Positions 17,075-26,255 of a stretch of 64,000 bases of DNA are shown piece by piece. Location of the stretch: positions 2,542,001 through 2,606,000 of the forward strand of contig NZ_JAPEVI010000003.1 of assembly GCF_026240905.1 (NCBI RefSeq). The letters run 5' to 3'. The position numbers were made by a program, and so were the translations under genes. How positions within the stretch are numbered: position 1 is the first letter of the stretch; each line of letters starts with the position of its first letter. Below the pieces are notes generated by a model. That model ran no database searches. It worked only from the letters and a program-made list of their open reading frames with translations, and was not told the DNA's origin. The DNA is from Roseibium salinum. Lineage in GTDB: Bacteria; Pseudomonadota; Alphaproteobacteria; Rhizobiales; Stappiaceae.

Positions 17075-18420
17075 ATGGCGAAAAGTCCTGCAAACGGTAC
17101 GCAGAAGAGAAAGAAACTTATCTGCGTGGTGGGAACGGACGATTTCCATCAGAAACTGATCGGCAAGATACCCGAAGCAAAGGACTGGCGGCTGGTGCCG
17201 GTTCTGCACCGCACCGAGGTCCAGCCGGAACACGGCCTCTTCGAGTTCGACGTGCTTTACAACCGCGCCCGGGAGACTATCGACGATCTGGATCAGGCGC
17301 CGGACGCGATCGTCGGCCATCTCGACTTCCCGGTCACGGCGCTCGTCAGCCTGCTCTGCCGGCATTACGGCCTGCCGGGCGCATCGCCAGAAGCGGTGGC
17401 CCGCTGCGAGCACAAGTTCTGGATGCGCAAGCTGCAGCGCGAGGTGATGCCGGAAACCACCCCCAAGGTGCGCGCGCTCAACCCGTTTTCGACGGAGGCA
17501 CAGCAGGCACCTCCCTGCCCTACACCTTCTGGCTCAAGCCGGTGAAGGCGCATTCATCCAAGCTCGGGTTCAAGATCCGCGAACTGTTCGAGTACGAACG
17601 CGCATTGCATGCCTGCCGGCAGGCCATCCACTTCTACGGCGAGCCGTTCAACACGTTCCTCGGCCATCTTTCGAAAGATGCGAAGATTCCCAAGGAAGCA
17701 AACGGCAATCATGCGATCGCCGAGGAACTGATTTCCGAGGAGCGCCTGTTCACGATCGAAGGCTTCGTCCACCAGGGCGAGACGGTGGTATACGGCGCCA
17801 TAGAGACGCTGCGGACCGGGCAGCACATGTCCAGTCTGTCGAGCTATCACTATCCTGCCGAACTGCCGGACGACGTGATCGAGGACGCCCGCGTGATCGT
17901 CGACAAGGTCCTGAAACGGATCGGTTTCGACAGCGACGTCTTCAATGCCGAACTCTTTCTCGACCCGATCAGCAATACGCTGCGGCTCCTGGAGATCAAT
18001 CCGCGCATATCGAAATCGCATTCGCCGCTGTTCCACATGGTCGACGGCGCCTCGAACCACCGGCAGGCGATCCAGGCGGCCCTCGGGGAGCGCCCGAAAC
18101 TGCCGGAAGGCAAGGGCAAGGACGAGATGGCGGCCAAGTTCATGGTCCGCTCGCACGAAGCCGACGGCATCGTCAGGCGGGTGCCAAGCGACACCGAGGT
18201 CAACGAACTCCGGAAGCTTCTGCCGGACCTGATGGTGCAGGTGCTGATCAAGGAAGGGGCACGCCTGTCCGACCTCTCCGACCAGGACAGCTACTCCTAT
18301 GAACTCATGGACATCTTCCTGGGCGGCAACAACACCGAGATGATCCGCGACGCCTATGAGCGGTGCCGCGATTCTCTGGGTTTCCTGATCCAGCCGATGC
18401 CGCGGGAATCCGTGCGGTAG
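17075..18420 (+). pseudogene. ATP-grasp domain protein, interrupted by a one-base frameshift
   Basis: The first frame (17075-17545) encodes an N-terminal preATP-grasp part (KLICVVGTDDFHQKLIGKIP). It is then lost, and the rest continues in another frame through SLPYTFWLKPVKAHSSK to 18420, with the ATP-grasp core FNAELFLDPISNTLRLLEIN, which holds the usual metal ligands E and N. One missing base around the T4 run at 17486-17489 restores a protein of about 448 aa. ATP-grasp ligases join a carboxylate to an amine or thiol; the substrate is unknown. CocE follows after 19 nt, so they are probably one operon. Sequencing error is a real alternative to inactivation. Confidence 0.78.
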
Positions 18421-18439
18421 AAGCGGCAAAGGAGGCGAC

Positions 18440-20470
18440 ATGAAGACCGTCGAGGAGTTTCCGTACAAAATCCTCGAAGAGGAGAACGTATTCATTCCCG
18501 CAACCGACGGGCTGCGGCTCGCGGCGCGGATCTGGCGGCCGGAGGGCTCCAGCGAGCAGCCGGTCCCGGCCATCCTGGAATACATCCCCTATCGCAAGCG
18601 GTTCGGAACCTCTGTGCGGGACGAGCACACGCACAAATACCTCGCCGGCCACGGCTATGCCTGTATCCGGCTCGACATCCGGGGCAGCGGCGAAAGCGAG
18701 GGCGTGCTGAGCGATGAGTATCTTCAGTCCGAGCTGGACGACGGCGTGGCCGCGCTCCACTGGATTGCCGAACAGGACTGGTGCGACGGCAATATCGGCA
18801 TGATGGGCATTTCCTGGGGCGGCTTCAATGCGCTGCAGATCGCAGCGATGCAGCCGGAGCCCCTGAAGGCCATCGTCACCATCGCCTCCAGCGACGACCG
18901 GTATTCCGATGACATCCACCACATGGGCGGCACGCTTCTGGGCGACAATCTGAGCTGGTCTTCCGTGATGTTCTCCTACAACACGATGCCTCCGGATCCG
19001 GCTCTTGTCGGCGACCGCTGGCGCGACATGTGGCTGGAGCGTCTCGACCACAGCGGCCTGTGGCTGAAGACATGGCTGCAGCACCAGCGGCGCGACGCCT
19101 ACTGGCGGCACGGCTCGGTCTGCGAGGATTATTCGGCAATCAAGATCCCGGTCTATGCGGTCAGCGGCTGGGCCGACGGCTACACCAATTCGGTGTTCCG
19201 GCTGATGGAGAACCTTGATGTGCCCCGCAAGGGGCTTGTCGGCCCCTGGGGACACATCTATCCGCATTTCGGCCGGCCGGGCCCGGCCATAGACTTCCTG
19301 TCCGAACTGCTGCGCTGGTGGGACCGCTGGCTGAAGGGCAAGGAAACCGGTATCGAGAACGACCCGATGATCTGCGCCTGGATGCAGGACAGCGTTCCGC
19401 CGAACCCGGATTACGACTACCGGCCCGGCCATTGGGCGAGCGAAGCCGAGTGGCCCTCGCCGCGCGTCTCCAACCGCCGCTACATTGCGGGGCCTCGAAC
19501 ATTGCGGCCTGAAGACCGGTATCCGGCCGGAGAAGAAGAACAGGTCGAACTGGACGTGCAGTCTCCCGCCACGCTCGGGCTGCATTCGGGCAAGTGGTGT
19601 TCCTACGCGAATGGCCCCGATCTTTCCGGCGACCAGCGGCTGGACGACGGCGGCGGCCTGATATTCCAGAGCGAACCGCTGGAGGAGGATCTTGACCTGC
19701 TGGGCCGCCCCGATGTCGAGCTCGAACTGGCCGCCGACCAGCCGGTGGCGCTGGTCGCGGTGCGGCTCTCAGACATGCGGCCCGACCACCAGGTGACCCG
19801 CATCAGCTACGGCATGCTCAACCTCACCCACCGCGACAGCCGCCAGCATCCGGAGAAACTGGAGCCCGGCCGGTTCTACAGGGTGCGCGTACCGCTCTGC
19901 TACATCGCGCAGCGCGTGCCGCGCGGACACCGGGTGCGGCTGTCGATCTCCACCGTCTACTGGCCGCTCGCCTGGACGCCGCCGGAGCCGGTCAAGCTGA
20001 CGATCCGCACAGAGAAAAGCTCACTCACCCTGCCTGTTCGCGAGCGGGTCGAGGACGAGGCCGTCACCGGGTTCGGCGAACCGGTGCAGGCGCGCGGTCC
20101 GACGCTGTCGGTCATCGAGGCTCCGACCCACGAATGGCTGATCCGCCAGGATCTCGGCAACCAGTGGACCGAGCTGAAGGTGACGGACGATCGCGGCATC
20201 TTCCGGCTGAACGATATCGACCTGATGGTGGGGGCATGCGGGATCGAGAAATATGGCGTGGCGACGGGGGACTTCACCTCGTCGACGGGCGAGACCGAAT
20301 GGGTCCGCACGCTCAGCCGGGAGGACTGGCATATCGAAACCCGGACCCGGACCCGCCTCACCTCCGACCGCGAGAATTTCTATGTCACGGCCGAACTCGA
20401 CGCCTATGAAGACGGCGCCCGGATCCGTTGCCTGAGCTGGAACGAAACCATTCCCCGGGATCTGGTCTGA
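18440..20470 (+). CDS. CocE/NonD-family hydrolase (X-Pro dipeptidyl-peptidase S15 fold)
   Basis: A 676-aa alpha/beta hydrolase. The oxyanion tyrosine region is LEYIPYRKRFG, the nucleophile serine sits in GISWGGFN (near residue 118), the acid in GWADGYTN and the histidine in GPWGHIYPH. The C-terminal jelly-roll domain typical of CocE and S15 peptidases starts near residue 380. The reaction is hydrolysis of an ester or amide; the substrate is unknown. There is no signal peptide, so it is cytosolic. AAAGGAGG lies 5 nt before ATG, 19 nt after the ATP-grasp gene, implying a shared pathway. The pair lies behind an EcfG promoter. Confidence 0.88.
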   Translation: MKTVEEFPYKILEEENVFIPATDGLRLAARIWRPEGSSEQPVPAILEYIPYRKRFGTSVRDEHTHKYLAGHGYACIRLDIRGSGESEGVLSDEYLQSELDDGVAALHWIAEQDWCDGNIGMMGISWGGFNALQIAAMQPEPLKAIVTIASSDDRYSDDIHHMGGTLLGDNLSWSSVMFSYNTMPPDPALVGDRWRDMWLERLDHSGLWLKTWLQHQRRDAYWRHGSVCEDYSAIKIPVYAVSGWADGYTNSVFRLMENLDVPRKGLVGPWGHIYPHFGRPGPAIDFLSELLRWWDRWLKGKETGIENDPMICAWMQDSVPPNPDYDYRPGHWASEAEWPSPRVSNRRYIAGPRTLRPEDRYPAGEEEQVELDVQSPATLGLHSGKWCSYANGPDLSGDQRLDDGGGLIFQSEPLEEDLDLLGRPDVELELAADQPVALVAVRLSDMRPDHQVTRISYGMLNLTHRDSRQHPEKLEPGRFYRVRVPLCYIAQRVPRGHRVRLSISTVYWPLAWTPPEPVKLTIRTEKSSLTLPVRERVEDEAVTGFGEPVQARGPTLSVIEAPTHEWLIRQDLGNQWTELKVTDDRGIFRLNDIDLMVGACGIEKYGVATGDFTSSTGETEWVRTLSREDWHIETRTRTRLTSDRENFYVTAELDAYEDGARIRCLSWNETIPRDLV

Positions 20471-20536
20471 GCGGGGCCGGGCCTTCGCTTTCGAGGGACG
20501 GAAGGGCGCTCTGCGCTCTCCGGCACATGACGGCAT

Positions 20537-21457
20537 CTACTCGTCATCACTGCCGGTCATGTGAACCAGGCTCATGATGACGACGGACCCGAGCACCAGC
20601 CCGATGCCCACCAGATGAACCGGATGGAACTGTTCGCCGAGAAGGAAATAGGACAGCAGCAGGGCGGTCACCGGCATCACCGACATGAAGCCCGCGGCGG
20701 TTGTCCCTTCTGCCCGGGCAACGCCCGAATACCACAAGGCCGAGCCGGCCCCGAGCGTTCCGACGCCCCACCAGATCAGCGCGATCCAGGATCCGGGCGA
20801 CGGTCCGGCTAAGGAGAAGCCGGAGAGCTGTGTCGCGGCCAGGACCAGAAACAGCGGTATGGAAAGCGCACAGGCCAGGAAGCTGGTCAGGACGGGCGGA
20901 AGATCCCGGGTCACCTTCTTGCCGAGCAGCGTATAGGAAGCCTCGCAGCAGATCGCGAGCAGCACCAGAACCACCCCGAGATAGAAAGCGGCGCCGGACC
21001 CTTCACCGCCGAATTTGCCCTTGAACAGGCTCAGGACGATTATACCGGCAACGCCCAACGCGATCGCCGTCAGACGGCGCCACCCGAGCGGCGCCTGCAT
21101 GAAGAGATAGGCGGCGCCGGCGGTAAGCGCCGGGGTGAAGCTCATGATCAGGCTGCCCGCGACACCGGAAATGAAACGCATGCCGAAGATGAGGAAAGCC
21201 GTGAAACCGACCATGCCGAAAAGCGATATCAGACCGATATAAAGCCAGTCCCACGCACCGATGCCGCGGAACTCCTCGACAAGATCGCGGTAGACGAACG
21301 GCAAAAGCACGATCGCGCCCAACAGCACGCGGAAGAAGGACGCGACGAATATCGGAAACGATTCCCCGACCAGCTTGCTCACCGGCGTGGCGCTGCCGAA
21401 GATCGCCATGCCGGCAAACAGGAAAAAGACGCTGAGCAGTTTGTCAGAGCGGGCCAT
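20537..21457 (-). CDS. EamA/DMT-family membrane transporter
   Basis: A 306-aa protein with ten predicted helices in two EamA repeats (GMAIFGSATPVSKLVGESFP at the start, SVMPVTALLLSYFLLGEQF near the end). These permeases export small metabolites or amino acids; the substrate is unknown. The start at 21457 lies just before the first helix, with GGAAACC upstream; the longer frame to 21535 is not supported. It is convergent with cocE and lies on the same strand downstream of the E2 gene, 92 nt away. Confidence 0.83.
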   Translation of the reverse strand: MARSDKLLSVFFLFAGMAIFGSATPVSKLVGESFPIFVASFFRVLLGAIVLLPFVYRDLVEEFRGIGAWDWLYIGLISLFGMVGFTAFLIFGMRFISGVAGSLIMSFTPALTAGAAYLFMQAPLGWRRLTAIALGVAGIIVLSLFKGKFGGEGSGAAFYLGVVLVLLAICCEASYTLLGKKVTRDLPPVLTSFLACALSIPLFLVLAATQLSGFSLAGPSPGSWIALIWWGVGTLGAGSALWYSGVARAEGTTAAGFMSVMPVTALLLSYFLLGEQFHPVHLVGIGLVLGSVVIMSLVHMTGSDDE

Positions 21458-21549
21458 GTCCGGTTTCCACATGCTGTTGCGGCAATCGCAGTGCCTGGCG
21501 AATGGTTGGAGATGCCGCGGCGGGTTCAGGTTCACCGGCCAAGATCATC

Positions 21550-23019
21550 TCAGCTCCGCAACATGAACTGTTGCGGATCGGACATCAGCAGCTTCACGCT
21601 GTTCATGAAGCGGGCGGCATCCGCGCCGTCATTGACGCGATGATCGAAAGCGATGCAGACCGGCAGAATGAGCCTCGTCACCGCTGTGGCCCGGTCGATA
21701 TCGCCTTCCAGAACCTGGCGCAGTTCGGCGCGCCCGGCCCCGAATATGGCCACCTGGGGCGGATTGATGATCGGTGTAAAGCCGGTGCCGCCAATGCTGC
21801 CGACATTGGTCAGCGTGATCGTGCCGCCCTTCAGCATTTCCGGGCTCGCGCGGTCTTCGCCCAGTTGCCGCGAGATACCGGTCAGTTCCTCCGCCAGATC
21901 CAGCAGCGTCTTGCGCCGGACGTCGCGCAGGACAGGAACGATCAGGCCGCGGTCGGTATCGAGCGCGACGCCGACATTGACGGCGCGCACAAGTTCGATC
22001 TCCTGGTTTTCGGCGTCGAAACGCGCGTTGAAGCGCGGGTGCTCGACCAGCGCACCGGCCAGCGCCTTCATGAGGAATGGCGTCAGCGTGAGCTTGATGC
22101 CGCTCTCCTCGGCGTCGGCGGCATGCTTGCGGCGCATACGCTCGATTTCGGTAATGTCGATGGCGTCGTGATGGGTGACATGCGGGATCTCGCGCCACGC
22201 CTTCGTCATGCGCCGCGCGGTGCTGCGACGAAGCGAGCGCAGCTTTACGCGCTCGGAAACCCCGTCCTCTGCGGGAGCCTGCTTCCCTTCCCGCGACTGC
22301 GCACCTTCAGCGGCTTTGCGCACATCCTCTTCCAGGATACGCCCGTCCTCGCCGCTTCCAGTCACCTCATCGAGTTTCACCCCCAGCTCGCGCGCAAGGC
22401 CGCGCACCGCGGGCGTCGCCTGAACGTCGCCGTCCTCGGGTCGTTGCGTCTTCTCGCTGCCGGCCTCGGCCTTGCCACGGTCTTCGTCCTTCTCTTCCTC
22501 CGAAGCGCCGGCGTCCGTTTCTTTCTCCTGCGCATCTTTAGGCTCGCTTTTCCGCTTATTCCGGCCGGCTTCGGGTTCCGCTTCGGCGGCCTTGGACTTG
22601 CCGGTTGTCTGCCGGTCCCGGCCCTCATCCTGCGCCTTGTCCCCGTGATCTTCTTTCTCGTCCTGATCTTCTTCCTCGTCCCGGGCCTCGTCCCGGGCCT
22701 CGTCCCGCTCCCGGTCCTGCTCCTTTTCGTCGCCGTCCTGTGTTTCAGAGGCCTTCTCGTCGTCTTCCGCCGCTTCGGCTCCCTCTTCCTCGATCACCAT
22801 CAGCACATCGCCGACCTCAACGATATCGCCCTCCGAAACCCTGATTTCGATGACCTCACCTGAGACCGGCGTCGGGATATCGACGGCCGCCTTGTCGGTT
22901 TCGGCCACGAGCACATCGTCGCCTTCCTTGACATGCGATCCTTTGGAAACCTTGAGTTCGATGATTTCTGCTTCGTGAATGCCTTCGCCGGGATCCTGTA
23001 GGCGGAATTCGTAGGCCAT
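21550..23019 (-). CDS. 2-oxoacid dehydrogenase E2 (dihydrolipoyl acyltransferase) with acidic linker
   Basis: A 489-aa E2 core. The N-terminal lipoyl domain has lipoyl-lysine K43 in ETDKAAVDIP. A highly charged linker follows (about residues 80-205), then the E1/E3-binding domain (TPAVRGLARELGV, SGEDGRILEEDV) and the acyltransferase domain with catalytic FDHRVNDG. E2 passes the acyl group from E1 to CoA. The linker is almost only Asp, Glu, Lys, Arg, Gln and Gly, unlike the usual Ala-Pro hinges. The start at 23019 has GGGGAGA upstream. It is the last gene of a cluster with E1 beta (22 nt gap) and E1 alpha; no E3 is in the window. Confidence 0.9.
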   Translation of the reverse strand: MAYEFRLQDPGEGIHEAEIIELKVSKGSHVKEGDDVLVAETDKAAVDIPTPVSGEVIEIRVSEGDIVEVGDVLMVIEEEGAEAAEDDEKASETQDGDEKEQDRERDEARDEARDEEEDQDEKEDHGDKAQDEGRDRQTTGKSKAAEAEPEAGRNKRKSEPKDAQEKETDAGASEEEKDEDRGKAEAGSEKTQRPEDGDVQATPAVRGLARELGVKLDEVTGSGEDGRILEEDVRKAAEGAQSREGKQAPAEDGVSERVKLRSLRRSTARRMTKAWREIPHVTHHDAIDITEIERMRRKHAADAEESGIKLTLTPFLMKALAGALVEHPRFNARFDAENQEIELVRAVNVGVALDTDRGLIVPVLRDVRRKTLLDLAEELTGISRQLGEDRASPEMLKGGTITLTNVGSIGGTGFTPIINPPQVAIFGAGRAELRQVLEGDIDRATAVTRLILPVCIAFDHRVNDGADAARFMNSVKLLMSDPQQFMLRS

Positions 23020-23041
23020 TGCGTCATCTCCCCGCGGTCGA

Positions 23042-24022
23042 TCAGTAGTGCAGTGCGGCGCGCGACGCCTGGATGATCCGCTCCGCACCCGGCAGATAGG
23101 ACTTCTCGCGCGCGAAATAGGGCATGTGGACATCGGGACCGGCGACCCTTGCCACCGGAGCCTTCAGCCGCAGGAACGCCTCTTCCTGGAGGCGCGCCGC
23201 GATCTCGCCGGCCGGGCCATAGGTCAGCGGCGCTTCCTGCACGACGACGCAGCGGCCGGTCTTCTTCACGGAGCCGGCGACGGTCCCGTAGTCGAGCGGC
23301 GCCAGGGTCGTGACGTCGATGACCTCCGGTTCGGCACCCTCTTCCTCGGCGATCCGCTCGGCGGCTTCCAGCGTGGCCGGCAGCATCGAGCCCCAGGCAA
23401 CCATCGTCAGCCCGTCGCCGGGCCTCACGATGGAGGCCGGACCGATTTCCGCCGGCTCGTCTTCGTCCGGAACTTCCTCGCGGAAGGCGCGGTAGCTTTT
23501 CTTCGGTTCGAAGAAAACCACCGGATCGGGATCACGGATTGCCGCGACCAGCAAGGCACGCGCGTTGCGCGGCCCGGAGGGCACGACAAACTTGAGGCCG
23601 GGCATGTGCGCATAGAAGACTTCGCGGCTTTCGGAATGGTGTTCCAGCGCGCGCACTCCGCCGCCATAAGGCATGCGCACCGTCATGGGGACGGTGAACC
23701 GCCCTTGCGAGCGCCAGCGCAACCTGGAGGCATGGGATTCGATCTGGTGAAAACCGAGATAGGAAAAGCCTGAGAACTGCATTTCCGGCACCGGTTTCAT
23801 GCCGTGGATCGCCATGCCGATGGAAAAGCCCAGAATGCCGCTTTCGGCAAGCGGCGTATCAATGACCCGGTCTTCGCCGAATTGCTCGACCAACCCTTCC
23901 GTGACACGGAAAATGCCGCCGTCCCAGCCGACATCCTCGCCGAGGATCACGACTTTCTCGTCCTGCTCCATCTCCTGGCGCAGGGCGAGGTTGATTGCTT
24001 CGACCATCGTCAGTTCAGCCAT
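23042..24022 (-). CDS. 2-oxoacid dehydrogenase E1 beta subunit
   Basis: A 326-aa transketolase-like beta subunit: ILGEDVGWDGGIFRVTEGL near the N terminus, DTPLAESGILGFSIGMA, and the C-terminal transketolase domain with EVIDVTTLAPLDYGTV. With the alpha subunit it decarboxylates a 2-oxoacid (pyruvate or branched-chain) and transfers the acyl group to E2 lipoate. The start ATG 24022 overlaps the E1 alpha stop by 8 nt (ATGGCTGA), with GGAGG about 11 nt upstream. The longer GTG start at 24034 lies on the ribosome binding site and is not preferred. Confidence 0.9.
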   Translation of the reverse strand: MAELTMVEAINLALRQEMEQDEKVVILGEDVGWDGGIFRVTEGLVEQFGEDRVIDTPLAESGILGFSIGMAIHGMKPVPEMQFSGFSYLGFHQIESHASRLRWRSQGRFTVPMTVRMPYGGGVRALEHHSESREVFYAHMPGLKFVVPSGPRNARALLVAAIRDPDPVVFFEPKKSYRAFREEVPDEDEPAEIGPASIVRPGDGLTMVAWGSMLPATLEAAERIAEEEGAEPEVIDVTTLAPLDYGTVAGSVKKTGRCVVVQEAPLTYGPAGEIAARLQEEAFLRLKAPVARVAGPDVHMPYFAREKSYLPGAERIIQASRAALHY

Positions 24023-25112
24023 AACCGGATACACCTCCGAGACCGTCGCTCATCTGCTGCTTCTGGCGGACTTGCTCGTGCGTTTCCTGTTCAAGAATAT
24101 GGTCGAATATGGCGCTTACCCCCTCGGCCTTTTCGATACGCTTCTCGGCCTCGTCCCATGCCGCGTCGATTGTCTCGGCAATCTTTGCTTCCATATCCTC
24201 AAGGCTGCCGTCGTCCAGAAGGCCGCGCTCCCGCAGCAAGCTGCCGAACCGCTCGATCGGATCCCGCTTTTCCCATTTTTCGACTTCTTCCTCATCGCGG
24301 TAGCGACTTGGATCGTCCGCCGTCGTGTGCATTTCCAGCCGGTAGGTGACGCATTCGATGAGGGTCGGACGGAAGGTCTCCCTCGCCCGCCGCACCGCGT
24401 CATCCGCTGCTGCGAAACAGGCGAAGATGTCGTTGCCGTCGACCTGGATGCCGTCCATCCCGTAGGCCAGCGCCTTCTGGGCAAGCGTCTGCGAGCGCGT
24501 CTGGCGCGCGCGCGGTACTGAAATCGCATACTGATTGTTCTGGCAGACGAAGACCACGGGACAATCGAAGACCGAGGCGAAATTCAGCGCCTCGTGAAAG
24601 TCGCCCTGCGAGGTGGCGCCGTCGCCGAAATAGGTCATGGCCACTTCGCCGGTGCCTTCCAGGCGCGCCGCGTATGCGATGCCCGCGGCCTGCAGCATCT
24701 GGGTGCCGACCGGAACGGAATTGGGCAGGTTGCGCGCTCCTTCCGGAATAACGATGCCTTCGTTGTAACCCGCATCGAACACGAGCATGTCCGCCGGGTT
24801 GGTGCCGCGCCAGAAATTGGCTGCGGTCTCACGATAGGACGGGACGAACCAGTCGTCTTCCCTGAGCGCTGATATGGTGCCGACCTGCGCGGCTTCCTGG
24901 CCGTTGACCGGGGCGAACGTGCCGATCCGGCCGGAGCGCTGCAATTTCAGCCGCCGTTCGTCGAAACGGCGCGCCAACAGCATCGTCCGGTAGCCTTTCA
25001 ACAAGAGGTCGTCTGTGAATTGCGGGGCCAGCTCTTTGTCCAGCTCGCCATCCTCGTTCAGGATCGACAGGTATTCGATTTTCGAATCCGGTCCCGTCTC
25101 GGTCAGCGGCAT
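24015..25112 (-). CDS. 2-oxoacid dehydrogenase E1 alpha subunit
   Basis: A 365-aa ThDP-binding alpha subunit with the ThDP/Mg motif GDGATSQGDFHEALNFA ending in CQNNQYAIS, and the phosphorylation-loop-like region SRYRDEEEVEKWEKRDPIER. It resembles the alpha chain of pyruvate or branched-chain dehydrogenases of the Gram-positive/archaeal type rather than the one-chain AceE. The start at 25112 has AGGAGG 6 nt upstream. The open frame runs on to 26234, but that part lies over the cation exchanger in another frame. A near-match promoter (GGAAC-N16-CATT) lies at about 25132-25156. Confidence 0.9.
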   Translation of the reverse strand: MPLTETGPDSKIEYLSILNEDGELDKELAPQFTDDLLLKGYRTMLLARRFDERRLKLQRSGRIGTFAPVNGQEAAQVGTISALREDDWFVPSYRETAANFWRGTNPADMLVFDAGYNEGIVIPEGARNLPNSVPVGTQMLQAAGIAYAARLEGTGEVAMTYFGDGATSQGDFHEALNFASVFDCPVVFVCQNNQYAISVPRARQTRSQTLAQKALAYGMDGIQVDGNDIFACFAAADDAVRRARETFRPTLIECVTYRLEMHTTADDPSRYRDEEEVEKWEKRDPIERFGSLLRERGLLDDGSLEDMEAKIAETIDAAWDEAEKRIEKAEGVSAIFDHILEQETHEQVRQKQQMSDGLGGVSGYG

Positions 25113-25186
25113 CGCGTCCTCCTGACTTGTTAATGCCCGCAGGCGGCGTTCGTTCCACACCCGGCGGGGGGTTGGTTTTTCAACCT

Positions 25187-26221
25187 TCAGCGCATGGTGT
25201 AGAGAATTCCGATCCCGCCGAGATACGTGACGGTCACGAGAATGGAATCCACACCGACACCAAGGATCGTCGGGTTTCTGCGCTCGATCAGCCCGACGAC
25301 ATAGAGGCCCGTGACCAGGATACCGAGCAACCCGGCCAGGACCGAGAAGTTGCCGACTTCGTTGAGGACCGCGCCCTCGAAATAGAGAACGTCCACCAGG
25401 AAGATGATGGCAACGTCGAACAGGTTCGTGCCGAAAATGTCCGAAACCGCCATCACGTAGCGGCGCAGTCGTATGGCGGCCAGAACCGTGCTGACTTCGG
25501 GCAAGGAAGTAGAAATCGCGACGAATACGGCGCCGAAAAAGCTCGACCCCAGTCCGGTCTGCTCGGCCAGCGCCTCGCCGCTTTGCGACAGCACGGCACC
25601 GAAGAAAAGGATGACGAGGCCCGCGATGACCGTTCCGGTTACCGCGTAGCGCAAGGAGTGTTCGACCTGCGCTTCGGTCTGGCCGATTTCCGGCCCCGGG
25701 GGCTGGCCGACAATCTGCCAGGACGGACGACCCTCCGAGTGCGCCACAAGCCGGATCGACACCAGGAAGAGGGCGAAGACGCCCCAGGTCCAGGCGCCCG
25801 CCCCAAGGAATTCGACATCCCCGACGATGATGCCGGCGCAGACGAGCGAAAGCAGCAGAATACCCAGCGTGCCCTGCAGCAACACGATCGGATCGGGTAC
25901 CGCGAAGGTGAGCGCATTGCGCCTGATGGCCAGATCCGCCACGGCCAGTACCACGACCTGCATGGCAAAGCCACCGAGCAGATTGTTGACCGCCAGATGG
26001 GCGTTGCCGCCGATGGTGGCGGCGCCGGTCACGGCGATTTCCGGCAGCGACGTGATGCCGCCGAGCAGGAGAACGCCGAGGGCGGCGTGGCCGATCCCGG
26101 TATGGCGCGCTATCGCATCGGCGTAATAGGAAAGCCGTGTTCCGGCCACCCAGACCGCGCCTGCCGAAATCGCGAAGGCGACAATATTCACCCAGATCGG
26201 GAAACCGGTGAACGCTAGCAT
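25187..26221 (-). CDS. Second calcium/cation antiporter (CaCA) family protein
   Basis: A 344-aa membrane protein with about ten helices and both alpha repeats intact: LLLGGITSLPEIAVTGAAT in the first half and AVFVAISTSLPEVSTVLAAI with SDIFGTNLFDVAIIF in the second. Both Pro-Glu pairs are present, unlike in the 15702 paralogue. Ion exchange (probably Ca2+ or Na+ against H+) is inferred from the family. It lies 34 nt after the SPW-VKOR gene and 74 nt before E1 alpha on the same strand, which suggests one long transcript from the aconitase promoter. Confidence 0.85.
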   Translation of the reverse strand: MLAFTGFPIWVNIVAFAISAGAVWVAGTRLSYYADAIARHTGIGHAALGVLLLGGITSLPEIAVTGAATIGGNAHLAVNNLLGGFAMQVVVLAVADLAIRRNALTFAVPDPIVLLQGTLGILLLSLVCAGIIVGDVEFLGAGAWTWGVFALFLVSIRLVAHSEGRPSWQIVGQPPGPEIGQTEAQVEHSLRYAVTGTVIAGLVILFFGAVLSQSGEALAEQTGLGSSFFGAVFVAISTSLPEVSTVLAAIRLRRYVMAVSDIFGTNLFDVAIIFLVDVLYFEGAVLNEVGNFSVLAGLLGILVTGLYVVGLIERRNPTILGVGVDSILVTVTYLGGIGILYTMR

Positions 26222-26255
26222 GTATCACTCTCATGGTCCGTGCTGTTGCGTGGCA

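Noticed and set aside
25113..26234. Long N-terminal extension of the E1 alpha frame
   Set aside because: It overlaps the CaCA exchanger in another frame and has no E1 similarity. The AGGAGG before ATG 25112 fixes the start.
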